Assembly (NCBI RefSeq): GCF_017304635.1
Contig: NZ_JAFKMA010000004.1
Location: 307,105-371,104, forward strand
Reading direction: 5' to 3'
Length of the DNA stretch: 64,000 nucleotides
Source of the DNA: Sphingomonas sp.
GTDB lineage: Bacteria; Pseudomonadota; Alphaproteobacteria; Sphingomonadales; Sphingomonadaceae
Shown here piece after piece: positions 46,289-54,950 of this stretch; position 1 is the stretch's first letter; each line of letters opens with the position of its first letter. The notes beneath the pieces were generated by a model. It saw only the letters and a list, made by a program, of their open reading frames with translations. It searched no databases and had not been told where the DNA came from. A program made the position numbers and the translations under genes.

Positions 46289-46417
46289 GATGCGCGCGCT
46301 CCTACCCGCGCCAGGGGTTCAGGTCGAGGGAAGGCGATCCAAAGTTGACAAACTTGACGGGGGTAGCGCGGTTCGCGCCGATCGGCGCATCGACGCGATC
46401 GGCTGGGGATGAGGAGG

Positions 46418-46435
46418 GGGTTTCAGGTGAAACCC
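46418..46435. promoter_or_regulatory. Perfect palindrome GGGTTTCA-GG-TGAAACCC upstream of prfC
   Basis: Perfect 8-bp arms around GG, 130 bp upstream of prfC. Its halves equal those of the operator at 40762-40782 (TGAAACC/GGTTTCA) but in the opposite arrangement. Could be a second site for the same TetR protein (inference). Confidence 0.4.
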
Positions 46436-46457
46436 AACATTGCAAGCGCGATCGGAC

Positions 46458-46898
46458 TCAGGCGGCGAGCGCCCATCGGTCCTCGTCGTCGTTGGCGGGC
46501 CGGGTAGTGCGACGAATGCGGATGCTCCGCCGGCGCGGGCGACGCGGGGCGAGCCGCGCGGCGATCCAGCGGCCGGCCGCGCGCACCCGGACGGTGGAGA
46601 ACGCAACCACCGCGACCAGCGCCACGTCGAGCAGGGTGCCGAGGTCGATCGCCACCGCCAGCCCGGCGATATCGGGCAGGCCGAACGCGACCAGCGCGGG
46701 GCCGTCATCCTCGAGCAGCCAGATGATCGTCACCACCATCACCGCCAGCGTCAGCATCAGCAGCACCTGCCCGCGCGAGATCCGCGACAGTCGCGCCGCC
46801 GGGCGCTCGACCAGCCAGCGATGCAGGACGCGCCCGGTCGGCGTGCCCTCGCTGGCGTGCAACAGCAGCCAAACTCCCAGTGCGATCACGATCAGCAT
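46458..46898 (-). CDS. Hypothetical membrane protein, 146 aa
   Basis: About three membrane helices (MLIVIALGVWLLLHASEG; GQVLLMLTLAVMVVTIIWLL; LGTLLDVALVAVVAFSTVRVRA), joined by a basic loop, and a highly basic cytosolic tail (APRRPRRRSIRIRRTTRPAND). No known domain recognised. Start 46898 follows AAGGGGGACG. Between the epimerase gene and prfC on the same strand. Confidence 0.7.
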   Translation of the reverse strand: MLIVIALGVWLLLHASEGTPTGRVLHRWLVERPAARLSRISRGQVLLMLTLAVMVVTIIWLLEDDGPALVAFGLPDIAGLAVAIDLGTLLDVALVAVVAFSTVRVRAAGRWIAARLAPRRPRRRSIRIRRTTRPANDDEDRWALAA

Positions 46899-46950
46899 GC
46901 CGACGTCCCCCTTGCGCCGCGATATGGCGCGCCGACGCAGCGGCGCAAGG

Positions 46951-47811
46951 TCAGGGCTGGAGCGTGATCGCCACCCGGCACGTCTTGCGGTCGCCCGGCG
47001 CGACCTCGAACACGCCGGGCTTGGTCCGGAAATCGCCGGTGAAGCCGACCGGATCGGCATGGCCGTGCCACGGCTCGATGCAGACGAATGCCGCGCCGGG
47101 CTTGGTCCAGATGCCGAGGTCGGGCGTGTCGGGAAAGTCGACTCGCAGCGACGGGCCGTCGCTCGCGCCATAGGTCACGCTCTGGGCGGCGACCGGGTTC
47201 CAGATCAGCGCATCGTCCGCGAACAGCGCGTCGGCGAGGTGCAGCGTGCGGCCGTCGAGCGGCGACGGCCGGGTCCGCGCGAACAGGCCGTCGGCCAGCA
47301 CGACGATCTCGCCGGGCTCGTCGGACGCGAAGACGATGCGGTGGTCGGCGCGGGGCCGGCCATAGGGCAGCGGCCAGGCGAAGGCGGGGTGGAAGCCGAA
47401 GCTCGCCGGCAGCGGCACGTCGCCGGGATTGGCGATCGTCGCGGTCACGCTCAGCGTCGCACCGGCCAGCGCGAAGGCCAGATCGAGCGTGAAATCGAAC
47501 GGATACTGGGCGCGCGTCTCGTCGTCGGCCTGCAACCGGAAGGTCGCGCGATCCGCCGCATGGTCGACGACCGCAAACGTGCTGCGGCGCGCGAAACCGT
47601 GCTTCTTCATCGCATAGGGGCGCCCATCGACTCGCAGCGTATCGTCGTTCAGCTGGCCGACGATCGGGAACAGGATCGGCGCATGTCCCGTCCAATATGC
47701 CGGATCGGCGCTCGTCATCAGCTCGCGTCCCTCGGCGTCGCGCAACGACGTCAGTTCGGCGCCGAAGGGGTTGATCGCCGCGGTCAGGGCGTCGGTGCCG
47801 ATCGTAATCAT
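46951..47811 (-). CDS. Aldose 1-epimerase family protein
   Basis: 286 aa. Galactose mutarotase-like fold: MITIGTDALTAAINPFGAEL, HAPILFPIVGQLNDD, MKKHGFARRSTF (histidine-containing catalytic segment), FGFHPAFAWPL and the C-terminal CIEPWHGHADP. Closer to the YeaD/aldose-epimerase-like group acting on hexose or hexose-phosphate anomers. Its ATG overlaps the SDR stop by ATGA, indicating a coupled two-gene unit. Confidence 0.88.
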   Translation of the reverse strand: MITIGTDALTAAINPFGAELTSLRDAEGRELMTSADPAYWTGHAPILFPIVGQLNDDTLRVDGRPYAMKKHGFARRSTFAVVDHAADRATFRLQADDETRAQYPFDFTLDLAFALAGATLSVTATIANPGDVPLPASFGFHPAFAWPLPYGRPRADHRIVFASDEPGEIVVLADGLFARTRPSPLDGRTLHLADALFADDALIWNPVAAQSVTYGASDGPSLRVDFPDTPDLGIWTKPGAAFVCIEPWHGHADPVGFTGDFRTKPGVFEVAPGDRKTCRVAITLQP

Positions 47812-48551
47812 TGGTCGCGCGCCACGGCGAAACCGGCGAACGACTGGCTGACCGGCATCAGTTCGATCGCGTTGACGTTGAGGTGCGCGGGCAGTTCGGC
47901 GATCCACAGCATCGTCGCGGCGATGTCGTCGCCGGTCATCGGGTGTGCGCCGGCATAGAGCTTGTCCGACGCGTCCCGGCTGCCGGTGCGGACGGCGGTG
48001 AACTCGGTCTCGACCATGCCCGGCTCGATCGAGGTGACGCGGACGCCGGTGCCGGCGAGATCGGAGCGCAGGCCCAGGCTGAACTGGCGGACGAACGCCT
48101 TGGTCCCGCCATAGACGTTGCCGCCGGAATAGGGGTAGGTCGCGGCGACCGACGACAGGTTGACGATCGCGCCCTGGCGCTCGATCAGCGCGGGCAGCAG
48201 CTTGCGCGTCAGCGACACCAAAGCGACGACATTGGTGTCGATCATCGTCCGCCACTGGTCGAGGCTGGCGTCCTGCGCCGCCGCCGTGCCCAGCGCGAGA
48301 CCGGCATTGTTGACGAGCAGGTCGAGCCCACGGAAATCGGCCGGCAGCGCATCCAGCGCCGCGTCGCGCGCCGCTTCGTCGGTGACGTCGAACCTGCAAC
48401 CGTGGAAGGCGTCGCCGAGCTCGCTCGCCAGCGCATCGAGCCGATCGGCCCGCCGCCCGGTCCCGACCACGCGCCACCCCGCGCCGGCGAACGCCCGCGC
48501 GGCGGCCTCGCCGATCCCCGACGTCGCACCCGTGATGAGGGCTGTCTTCAT
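47808..48551 (-). CDS. Short-chain dehydrogenase/reductase (YdfG-like)
   Basis: 247 aa classical SDR. Cofactor motif TGATSGIGEAAA (residues 7-18) with RRADR afterwards favouring NADP, NNAGLALG, catalytic S...Y-x-x-x-K in SSVAATYPYSGGNVYGGTKAFV and PGMVETEF. Sequence resembles YdfG serine/3-hydroxy acid dehydrogenases. Translationally coupled to the aldose-epimerase gene, so a sugar-related role is possible (inference). 45 bp downstream of pheT on the same strand. Confidence 0.9.
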   Translation of the reverse strand: MKTALITGATSGIGEAAARAFAGAGWRVVGTGRRADRLDALASELGDAFHGCRFDVTDEAARDAALDALPADFRGLDLLVNNAGLALGTAAAQDASLDQWRTMIDTNVVALVSLTRKLLPALIERQGAIVNLSSVAATYPYSGGNVYGGTKAFVRQFSLGLRSDLAGTGVRVTSIEPGMVETEFTAVRTGSRDASDKLYAGAHPMTGDDIAATMLWIAELPAHLNVNAIELMPVSQSFAGFAVARDQ

Positions 48552-48596
48552 CTCAATCTCCGTCGGTCGTCGCGGCAGTGCCCGACCGGGTGAACC

Positions 48597-50978
48597 TCAA
48601 CTCCGCAGCACCGCGCCGAGTTTCGCGGCCGCCGCGACGATCTTGTCGGCGATCGCCTTCAGTTCGGGCTCGGTGAAGCTCTTGTCGCCGGGTTGCAGCG
48701 TCACGTCGATCGCCATCGACCGGACGTCGTCGCGCTCGAACCGGTCGAACACGCGAGCGGCGGTGATCGCGGCCTTGTCGGCGCCACGTACCGCACGCGT
48801 CAGGGCGTCGGCGGTGAGCTCGGCCGGCACCGTGAAGGCGAAGTCGCGGGTGACGGCTTGCAGCGCCGGCGGGGCGAAAGCGGCGCGCATGAAGCCCGAC
48901 CCCCGCTTCGCCGGGATCGCGTCGAGGTAGAGCTCCACCGCGGCCACCGGTCCGTCGAGGTCGAACGCGCGCAACGTCGCGGGGTGCAGCACGCCGAATG
49001 CCGCCAGTACCGTCTTTGGCCCTAGCCGCAGCGTGCCCGACTGGCCGGGATGCCAGTGATCGGCTGCCCCGTCCGACTCCGGGCCCATCACCTGAAGGTT
49101 GTCGACCGGCGCGCCGGCGGCGGCGAGCAGCGCCAGCGCCTCGGCCTTGGCATCGAACGCGTCGAACGGCGCGGCCTTGCCCGACTGCCAGCCCCGGATG
49201 CGCTTGTCCCCGGCGAGGACGAGGCCGAGCGTCGCGCATTCGTTCGACTGGCCGTCGGCGCCGGCGAAATAGCGCCGGCCGAGCTCGAACAGCCGCACGC
49301 TGCCCGCCCCGCGATGGCGGTTGCGCGCCGCGGCGGACAGCAGCCCTGGCAGCAGCGACGGGCGCATGACCTTGAGTTCCTCGCTGATCGGATTGGCGAG
49401 GCGCCAGGCGCCGCCGCCGAACGCGGCGGCGGCGGGTTCGCTGACGAACGACCACGTCACCGCCTCGTCGATCCCGCGCGCGGCGGCGGCACGGCGCAGC
49501 TTGCGCTCCTGGCGCTGCGCCGCGGTTGCGGTCGGCCGGGCGACGCCGGGCATGCGCGGCAACGGCGTCGACGGCACCTTGTCGATGCCCTCGATCCGGA
49601 TCACTTCCTCGACCAGATCGGCGGGGCCGTCGATATCGCGACGCCAAGTCGGGATCGTCACGCGCCAGTCGCTGTCGACGACAAAGCCCAGTCGCGTCAG
49701 GATGTCGCGCTGGCGATCCGCCGCCACTGCCAGGCCGCCAAGCCGCTCGGCGAGCGCGGTGTCATAGGTGATCGCGCGCGGTTCCAGCGGCGGCTGCCCG
49801 GCGCGCGTCACCCCGCTCGCCGTCCCGCCGCACAAATCGAGCACCAATCGCGTCGCGATCGCGAGTCCCTCGTCGAGGAACGCCGGGTCGACCCCGCGCT
49901 CGAACCGCTGGCGCGCGTCGCTGGTCAGTTGCAGCTTCTGGCCGGTGCGCGCGATATGGTCGGGATCAAACCAGGCGCATTCGATGACGACGTCGGTGGT
50001 CGCGTCGGACACGCCCGATTCCTCGCCGCCCATGATGCCGGCGATGTCGTGGACCTGGGCATCGTCGGCGATCACCGTCATGTCGGGCGACAGCGTGTAG
50101 GTCTTGCCGTTGAGCGCCAGCACCTGTTCGCCCTGCTTCGCCTTGCGCGCGACCAGCCCGCCCTTGAGCTTGGCCTTATCGTAGACGTGCAAGGGCCGGT
50201 CCAGATCGACCGACACGAAATTGGTGATGTCGACCAGCGCCGAGATCGGCTTCTGCCCAATCGCGCGCAGATAACGCGCCATCCACTCGGGCGCCGCGCC
50301 GTTGGTCACGCCACGCACTTCCTGGCCGTAAAAGGCGGGACAGCCAGCGGTGTCGTCGGTCCGCACGTCGGGACCTGCACCCTCGCCCGCCACAGCCGGG
50401 ACATCGAGCGGCCTGAGCGTCCCCAGCCCCGCCGCCGCGAGATCGCGCGCGATGCCGCGCACGCCCATGCAATCCTGGCGGTTGGGCGTGATGCTGACGT
50501 CGATCACCGGGTCGTCGAGATGGGCGTATCGAGCGAACGACGTGCCGACCGGCGCGTCGGCCGGCAGCTCGACGATGCCGTCATGGTCCTCGCCGAGTTC
50601 GAGCTCGCGCGTCGAACACATCATGCCGTTCGATTCGACCCCGCGGATCGCCGACACCTTCAGTTCCATGCCGTTCGCCGGCACCACCGCGCCGGGCAGG
50701 CCGAGCACGCCGACCAGCCCCGCGCGCGCGTTCGGCGCGCCGCACACGACCTGCAACGGCACGCCATCGCCGCGATCGACGCTCAGCACCTGCAGCTTGT
50801 CGGCCTGCGGATGACGCTCGGCAGTCAGCACGCGGGCGACGGTGAAGCCGTCGAGTTTCGCCGCCGGATTGTCGACGCCCTCGACCTCCAGCCCGATCCG
50901 CGTCAGCGTGTCGACGATCGTATCGATCGATGCATCGGTGTCGAGGTGCCGCTTGAGCCAGCTCAACGTGAACTTCAT
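48597..50978 (-). CDS. pheT: Phenylalanine-tRNA ligase beta subunit
   Basis: 793 aa. N-terminal [21 protein letters not shown] and EMAP-like B2 domain ([17 protein letters not shown]), B3/B4 editing region, B5 domain and the C-terminal anticodon-binding FDX-ACB domain ([20 protein letters not shown]). Full length; works with PheS as a heterotetramer. Its ATG overlaps the pheS stop by ATGA, so the pair is translationally coupled. End of the rpmI-rplT-(GIY-YIG)-pheS-pheT unit. Confidence 0.96.
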   Translation of the reverse strand: MKFTLSWLKRHLDTDASIDTIVDTLTRIGLEVEGVDNPAAKLDGFTVARVLTAERHPQADKLQVLSVDRGDGVPLQVVCGAPNARAGLVGVLGLPGAVVPANGMELKVSAIRGVESNGMMCSTRELELGEDHDGIVELPADAPVGTSFARYAHLDDPVIDVSITPNRQDCMGVRGIARDLAAAGLGTLRPLDVPAVAGEGAGPDVRTDDTAGCPAFYGQEVRGVTNGAAPEWMARYLRAIGQKPISALVDITNFVSVDLDRPLHVYDKAKLKGGLVARKAKQGEQVLALNGKTYTLSPDMTVIADDAQVHDIAGIMGGEESGVSDATTDVVIECAWFDPDHIARTGQKLQLTSDARQRFERGVDPAFLDEGLAIATRLVLDLCGGTASGVTRAGQPPLEPRAITYDTALAERLGGLAVAADRQRDILTRLGFVVDSDWRVTIPTWRRDIDGPADLVEEVIRIEGIDKVPSTPLPRMPGVARPTATAAQRQERKLRRAAAARGIDEAVTWSFVSEPAAAAFGGGAWRLANPISEELKVMRPSLLPGLLSAAARNRHRGAGSVRLFELGRRYFAGADGQSNECATLGLVLAGDKRIRGWQSGKAAPFDAFDAKAEALALLAAAGAPVDNLQVMGPESDGAADHWHPGQSGTLRLGPKTVLAAFGVLHPATLRAFDLDGPVAAVELYLDAIPAKRGSGFMRAAFAPPALQAVTRDFAFTVPAELTADALTRAVRGADKAAITAARVFDRFERDDVRSMAIDVTLQPGDKSFTEPELKAIADKIVAAAAKLGAVLRS

Positions 50979-52135
50979 GCCCCGACTCCCCCGCTCAGCG
51001 TGGGCACGTCGAACGCCGAGAACCCGTAATGCTTCAGCCAGCGGACGTCGCCCTCGAACACCGGACGCAGATCGTCGATGCCGTATTTCAGCATCGCCAG
51101 CCGATCGATGCCGCAGCCGAACGCGAAGCCCTGCCACTCCGCCGGGTCGAGCCCGCAGGCGGCGATCACCTTGGGGTGGACCATGCCGCTGCCCAGCACT
51201 TCCATCCAGCCGTCCTGGCCGCCGATTACGCGCTTGCCCTTCTCGATCGAGAAGCCGACATCGACCTCGGCGGAGGGTTCGGTGAACGGGAAATAGCTCG
51301 GGCGCAGCCGCAGCACGACGTCGTCGCGCTCGAAGAAGGCGCGCAGGAACGTCTCCAGCGTCCATTTCAGGTGACCGAGCGTGATTCCCTTGTCGATCAC
51401 CAGCCCCTCGACCTGGTGGAACATCGGCGTGTGCGTCGCGTCCCAGTCGCTGCGATAGACGCGGCCGGGCGCGATGATGCGGATGCCCTCGCCGGCATTC
51501 TGCGTGCGCCGCGCGACTTCGACCATCGTGCGGATCTGCACGGGGGAGGTGTGGGTGCGGAGGACCATCGGCGAGGAATCGAGCCCTGCCGGCGGCGAAC
51601 GAAGCTCGCCGTCCGACGACGGGCTTTGCCCGTCGCCGGCCGCTCTCGGTTCCTCGAGATAAAACGTGTCCTGCATCGCCCGCGCCGGATGCGTGTCCGG
51701 AATATTGAGCGCGGCGAAATTGTGCCAGTCGTCCTCGATCTCCGGCCCGGTCGCGACCGCGAACCCCAGATCGGCGAAGATCTCCGCCAGTTCGTCCATC
51801 ACCTGGCTGACCGGATGCACCGTGCCGGCGGGCGCGAGGTCGGCGGGCAGGGTCATGTCGAGCGTCTCGCTCGCTAGCTTCGCGTCGAGCGCGGCGCGGT
51901 CGAGCTCGGCCTTGCGCGCGGTCAGCGCGGCGGTGACCGCCTCGCGCAGGCCATGGATGCGCGGCCCTTCGACCTGACGCTCCTCGGGGCTCATCGCGCC
52001 GAGCGTCTTGAGCAGACCGGTCACGCTGCCCGACTTGCCGAGCGCGGCGACGCGTACCGCCTCGATCGCCTCCGGCGTCGCCGCCGCGTCGATCTGCGCG
52101 AGCAGGTCGGTCTTCAATTGGTCGAGATTGGTCAC
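50975..52135 (-). CDS. pheS: Phenylalanine-tRNA ligase alpha subunit, with an in-frame palindromic insertion
   Basis: 386 aa. Class II synthetase core with [43 protein letters not shown] (motif 2), [11 protein letters not shown], and the C-terminal [14 protein letters not shown] (motif 3). I set the start at GTG 52135 (VTNLDQLK), which follows TTTAGGGACGAAATC; the ATG at 52156 lies inside a REP repeat. Between DTFYLEE and VLRTHTS there is an extra Gly/Ser/Pro-rich segment of about 25 residues ([20 protein letters not shown]...) that E. coli PheS lacks; its DNA is palindromic (51572-51656). Confidence 0.95.
   Translation of the reverse strand: MTNLDQLKTDLLAQIDAAATPEAIEAVRVAALGKSGSVTGLLKTLGAMSPEERQVEGPRIHGLREAVTAALTARKAELDRAALDAKLASETLDMTLPADLAPAGTVHPVSQVMDELAEIFADLGFAVATGPEIEDDWHNFAALNIPDTHPARAMQDTFYLEEPRAAGDGQSPSSDGELRSPPAGLDSSPMVLRTHTSPVQIRTMVEVARRTQNAGEGIRIIAPGRVYRSDWDATHTPMFHQVEGLVIDKGITLGHLKWTLETFLRAFFERDDVVLRLRPSYFPFTEPSAEVDVGFSIEKGKRVIGGQDGWMEVLGSGMVHPKVIAACGLDPAEWQGFAFGCGIDRLAMLKYGIDDLRPVFEGDVRWLKHYGFSAFDVPTLSGGVGA
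51572..51656. repeat. Palindromic element inserted in-frame in pheS
   Basis: Outer inverted repeat CGAGGAA (51572-51578) / TTCCTCG (51650-51656). Inside are hairpin GGCGA...TCGCC (51594-51610) and a perfect 8-bp stem CGACGGGC-TTT-GCCCGTCG (51617-51635). It encodes the extra segment of PheS. Similar in order and sequence to the block at 9885-9947. Confidence 0.65.
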
Positions 52136-52145
52136 GATTTCGTCC

Positions 52146-52511
52146 CTAAATGTCATTCCCGCGCAGGCGGGAATCCAGCAGCGCTTCTTCTGATGATCGC
52201 AGATCGGCGATAAACGGCGGCAAACCCAGGCCGATCGCCAGATCGTCCCACTGCGGATTGTCCTCTTCGATCAGACGCGCCTTCCAGTCACGGTTCCATT
52301 TTTTCATCTGCTTTTCGCGCGTGATTGCCGCTTCCATCGTATCGGCAACGGCGAACCAGACCAGCCGGACGCAGCCATAGCGCTTGCTGAATCCGTCGAA
52401 CCTGCCTTCGCGGTGCTGTAGGATGCGGCCGACCAGATTCGAGGTGACGCCGATGTAGAGCGTGCCGTGACGGCGGCTGGCCATCATGTAAACGCAGGGC
52501 TGCTTTTCCAT
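52146..52511 (-). CDS. GIY-YIG nuclease-domain protein inside a REP-bounded unit
   Basis: 121 aa. Single GIY-YIG domain: [21 protein letters not shown] (Y8 and YIG at 19-21), arginine in [10 protein letters not shown], and the acidic helix [21 protein letters not shown]. These small UvrC-like or YhbQ-like proteins have no established function. The last residues, [11 protein letters not shown], are encoded by the 27-bp REP repeat at 52152-52178, and the TAG lies just past it. The gene is co-directional with its neighbours rplT and pheS and interrupts their usual junction. Confidence 0.85.
   Translation of the reverse strand: MEKQPCVYMMASRRHGTLYIGVTSNLVGRILQHREGRFDGFSKRYGCVRLVWFAVADTMEAAITREKQMKKWNRDWKARLIEEDNPQWDDLAIGLGLPPFIADLRSSEEALLDSRLRGNDI
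52152..52178. repeat. REP palindrome, left end of GIY-YIG unit
   Basis: 27 bp with palindromic core TTCCCGC-GCAG-GCGGGAA. Overlaps the GIY-YIG C-terminus and contains an in-frame ATG upstream of the real pheS start. Confidence 0.85.
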
Positions 52512-52535
52512 CGCTCTCTTCAGGCCGACAAAATT

Positions 52536-52562
52536 CTGGATTCCCGCCTGCGCGGGAATGAC
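52536..52562. repeat. REP palindrome, right end of GIY-YIG unit
   Basis: Exact reverse complement of 52152-52178, located between rplT and the GIY-YIG start. Confidence 0.85.
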
Positions 52563-52632
52563 GGCGTGCTTAACGAAAAGGGCGCCGGTGGCAAACCACC
52601 GACGCCCCGATTTCTTCGCGCGACAGGTCTCT

Positions 52633-52998
52633 TCAGGCGGCCTGGGGCAGCGCCGCCTTCGCCTGCGCGATGATGGCGCTAAACGCTTCGCCTTCGTGCA
52701 TCGCGATGTCCGCGAGCACCTTCCGGTCGAGTTCGACGCCGGCGAGCTTCAGCCCGTGCATGAACTGCGAATAGGTCAGGCCCTCGGCGCGGACGCCGGC
52801 GTTGATGCGCTGGATCCACAGACCCCGGAAGGTCCGCTTCTTCACCTTGCGATCGCGATAGGCGTACTGGCCGGCCTTTTCGACCGCCTGCCGCGCGATG
52901 CGGATGGTGTTCTTGCGACGCCCCGAATAGCCCTTGGCCTGTTCCAGGATGTTCTTGTGCTTGGCGCGGGTGGTTACACCCCGTTTGACGCGTGCCAT
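52633..52998 (-). CDS. rplT: 50S ribosomal protein L20
   Basis: 121 aa. Begins [20 protein letters not shown] and contains [46 protein letters not shown], diagnostic for L20, which binds 23S rRNA during early assembly. Full length. Located 14 bp after rpmI. In E. coli L20 represses its own operon by binding an mRNA leader; no such structure was identified here. Confidence 0.97.
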   Translation of the reverse strand: MARVKRGVTTRAKHKNILEQAKGYSGRRKNTIRIARQAVEKAGQYAYRDRKVKKRTFRGLWIQRINAGVRAEGLTYSQFMHGLKLAGVELDRKVLADIAMHEGEAFSAIIAQAKAALPQAA

Positions 52999-53012
52999 AT
53001 CTCTCTAGCTCC

Positions 53013-53216
53013 TCAGTTCAGGCCGTACGGCGCCCAGGCCTTCACCGTCTTGGTGTCGGCGTCCGACAGCACGGTGGTGCCGCGGTTCTGGCGGATGTAC
53101 TTCCCGTTGTGGGAGATCAGGCGGTGGCGCTTGCCGGCGACGCCGTGCTTCAGCTTGCCGGTGGCAGTGAGCTTGAAGCGCTTCTTGACGCCGCTCTTCG
53201 TCTTGAGCTTGGGCAT
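53013..53216 (-). CDS. rpmI: 50S ribosomal protein L35
   Basis: 67 aa. [20 protein letters not shown] and [24 protein letters not shown] match L35. First gene of the rpmI-rplT-pheST unit here; infC, often upstream in other bacteria, is absent, and hisN lies upstream instead. The 235-bp gap to hisN holds the second long palindrome (53350-53427). Confidence 0.97.
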   Translation of the reverse strand: MPKLKTKSGVKKRFKLTATGKLKHGVAGKRHRLISHNGKYIRQNRGTTVLSDADTKTVKAWAPYGLN

Positions 53217-53349
53217 TTTGGTCCTTTCGTTTGAAGCGAGACTGGAACCGCCGCGGCAGCCCTTGTGGCCGGGCGGTTCGTTCACCTCGCTTGCGAGAAG
53301 CTGGCGCGCATAGCGGCGAGTCTCGCAGAAAGCAATGATTGTCTGTCGC

Positions 53350-53427
53350 GGCGCCGGCCCGCTCCCCCACCCGACCGCCCAGATAGCATATCCTGTGGGC
53401 GGTCGGGTGGGGGAGCGGGCCGGCGCC
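53350..53427. repeat. Long perfect palindrome, copy 2 (32-bp arms)
   Basis: Arms 53350-53381 and 53396-53427 are perfect reverse complements around a 14-nt loop. Compared with copy 1 (32550-32626), arm positions 4 (A to G) and 28 (T to G) differ, each matched by the compensating change in the other arm. Lies 3' of hisN after a short hairpin. Confidence 0.85.
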
Positions 53428-53431
53428 GCCC

Positions 53432-53447
53432 ACGCGCGGGAGCGCGT
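53432..53447 (-). repeat. Short hairpin between hisN and long palindrome
   Basis: On the minus strand ACGCGC-TCCC-GCGCGT (6-bp stem) begins 4 nt after the hisN stop, then GGGC-type spacer, then the long palindrome. Same order as after aspC. Confidence 0.6.
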
Positions 53448-53451
53448 CGAA

Positions 53452-54246
53452 TCAATGCCCGCAGGCCAGCGCTTCCAGCACCTCTTCGGTCCGCGCGGGA
53501 TCGCCGATCGCCAGCACTTCGCCGCTGCTCGCGGCCGTCAGCGGGTCGCCCGACCAGTCGCACATATGCCCCCCTGCGCCCTCGACGATCGGGACGAGGG
53601 CGGCGAAGTCGTACAGCTTGAGCCCGGCCTCGATCACGACGTCGATATGCCCGCTCGCCAGCGCGCCGTAATTGTAGCAGTCGCCGCCATAGAGCGGGCC
53701 CTGGCGCAGATTGCCGTCGGCGATGGTCTCGATCAGCGCCATGTAGTGCTCGGCCTGGTGCGGGTCGAACAGATGCGGGCTGGTCGTGGCGAGGCTGGCG
53801 CCGGCGAGGCTGGGGCATGGGCGCGTGCGCGCGGGGGCGCCGTTGAACAGGGTCGGGCGGCCGATCGCGCCGATCCAGCGCTCGCCGATGATCGGCTGGT
53901 CGATGATCCCGATCGCGGGCCAGCCGTCGACGACCAGCGCGACCAAGGTCCCGAACAGCGGCCGCCCAGCGATGAAGGCGCGCGTGCCGTCGATCGGGTC
54001 GAGCACCCATTGCCGGCCGGTCGCGCCCTCGCTGGTGCCGAACTCCTCCCCGACGATACCGTCGCGCGGCGCTTCGGCGGCGAGCAAGGCGCGCATCGCC
54101 TGCTCCGCCTCGCGGTCGGCGGCGGTGACGGGGGACAGGTCGTCCTTGGTCTCGACGGCGACGTTGCGGAAATGCGGGCGGATCGCGGCGCCCGCGGCGT
54201 CGGCGAGGCGGTGGGCAAGGGCGATGTCGGCGTCGGTGATGCGCAT
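53452..54246 (-). CDS. hisN: Inositol monophosphatase family protein, likely histidinol-phosphatase
   Basis: 264 aa. Mg-dependent phosphatase motifs: VGEEFG (metal-binding E67/E68), [14 protein letters not shown] (D83, D86) and the C-terminal [18 protein letters not shown] (catalytic D in the WDxAA-equivalent). [14 protein letters not shown] favours the HisN subgroup of the IMPase family used for histidine biosynthesis in actinobacteria and alphaproteobacteria, but inositol or sugar phosphates cannot be excluded. Followed by the double-hairpin element. Confidence 0.85.
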   Translation of the reverse strand: MRITDADIALAHRLADAAGAAIRPHFRNVAVETKDDLSPVTAADREAEQAMRALLAAEAPRDGIVGEEFGTSEGATGRQWVLDPIDGTRAFIAGRPLFGTLVALVVDGWPAIGIIDQPIIGERWIGAIGRPTLFNGAPARTRPCPSLAGASLATTSPHLFDPHQAEHYMALIETIADGNLRQGPLYGGDCYNYGALASGHIDVVIEAGLKLYDFAALVPIVEGAGGHMCDWSGDPLTAASSGEVLAIGDPARTEEVLEALACGH

Positions 54247-54313
54247 CGGCTGGCCCTAGCGGCGCGGCCCGGCGCGGTCTAGGAAGGCGGCCATCGTTTC
54301 AAGGAGAGCCCCG

Positions 54314-54862
54314 ATGCGCCTTCGTCCCTTCCTCGCCGCCGCCGCGATCGCCATCGCGCTTCCCGCCACCGCGGCGCTGTCGCCGGGGCAGAAGGCGCCC
54401 GACTTCACCACGCGTGGTGCGCTCGACGGCAACATCGTCAAACTGCATCTGGCCGACGAGCTCAGGAAAGGGCCGGTCGTGCTGTATTTCTTCCCGGCCG
54501 CCTATACCGGCGGGTGCAACCAGGAAGCGCATGATTTCTCGGAAGCGATGCCGCAATTCAAGGCGGCGGGCGCGACCGTGATCGGCATGTCGACCGATAC
54601 GGTCGAGCGGCTGGTCAAGTTCAGCAAGGAGAAGTGCGCGGGCAAGTTCACCGTCGCCAGCGCGGGGCCGCGCGTGGTCAAGGCATATGACGTCGCGCTC
54701 GACCGCATGATCCCGGACGTCGAGACCAAGCAGTTGCGCGCCGTCACCAACCGCACCAGCTACGTCATCGCGCGCGACGGCAAGATCACGTTCGTCCATT
54801 CGAACCTGAGTGCGGCCGATCATGTTCGCCTGACGCTCGATGCGGTGCGCGCGCTCAAATAA
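54314..54862 (+). CDS. Exported peroxiredoxin (AhpC/TSA family, BCP-like)
   Basis: 182 aa with a signal peptide (RPFLAAAAIAIALPATA). Thioredoxin-fold peroxiredoxin: GQKAPDFTTRGALDG, peroxidatic site FFPAAYTGGCNQEAHDFSE (PxxxTxxC with T and C present), and MSTDTVERLVKFSKEKC, whose second cysteine may be the resolving one. The T...GC spacing has one more residue than the common TPGCT form. Predicted periplasmic peroxide or lipid-peroxide reductase. Divergent from hisN by 67 bp. Confidence 0.85.
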   Translation: MRLRPFLAAAAIAIALPATAALSPGQKAPDFTTRGALDGNIVKLHLADELRKGPVVLYFFPAAYTGGCNQEAHDFSEAMPQFKAAGATVIGMSTDTVERLVKFSKEKCAGKFTVASAGPRVVKAYDVALDRMIPDVETKQLRAVTNRTSYVIARDGKITFVHSNLSAADHVRLTLDAVRALK

Positions 54863-54950
54863 GCGGACCCATCGGACAGGTCGCACAACCTATTCTTAGC
54901 GCTTTGGCGTTATCCGGCTGGCCGCAGGGACGGGCAATCGGGGCAAATGG

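Larger units (their letters stand above)
52152..52562 (-). mobile_element. REP-bounded GIY-YIG unit, 411 bp
   Basis: Perfect 27-bp inverted repeats at 52152-52178 and 52536-52562 (each itself palindromic: GTCATTCCCGC...GCGGGAAT) enclose one GIY-YIG gene. No target-site duplication is evident. By analogy with REP-associated tyrosine transposases (RAYTs) this may be a non-autonomous or nuclease-driven mobile unit, but mobility is inference. Confidence 0.55.

Noticed and set aside
51620-51660. Possible frameshift or sequencing error in pheS
   Set aside because: The frame is intact on both sides and the extra bases are a multiple of three with a clear palindrome.
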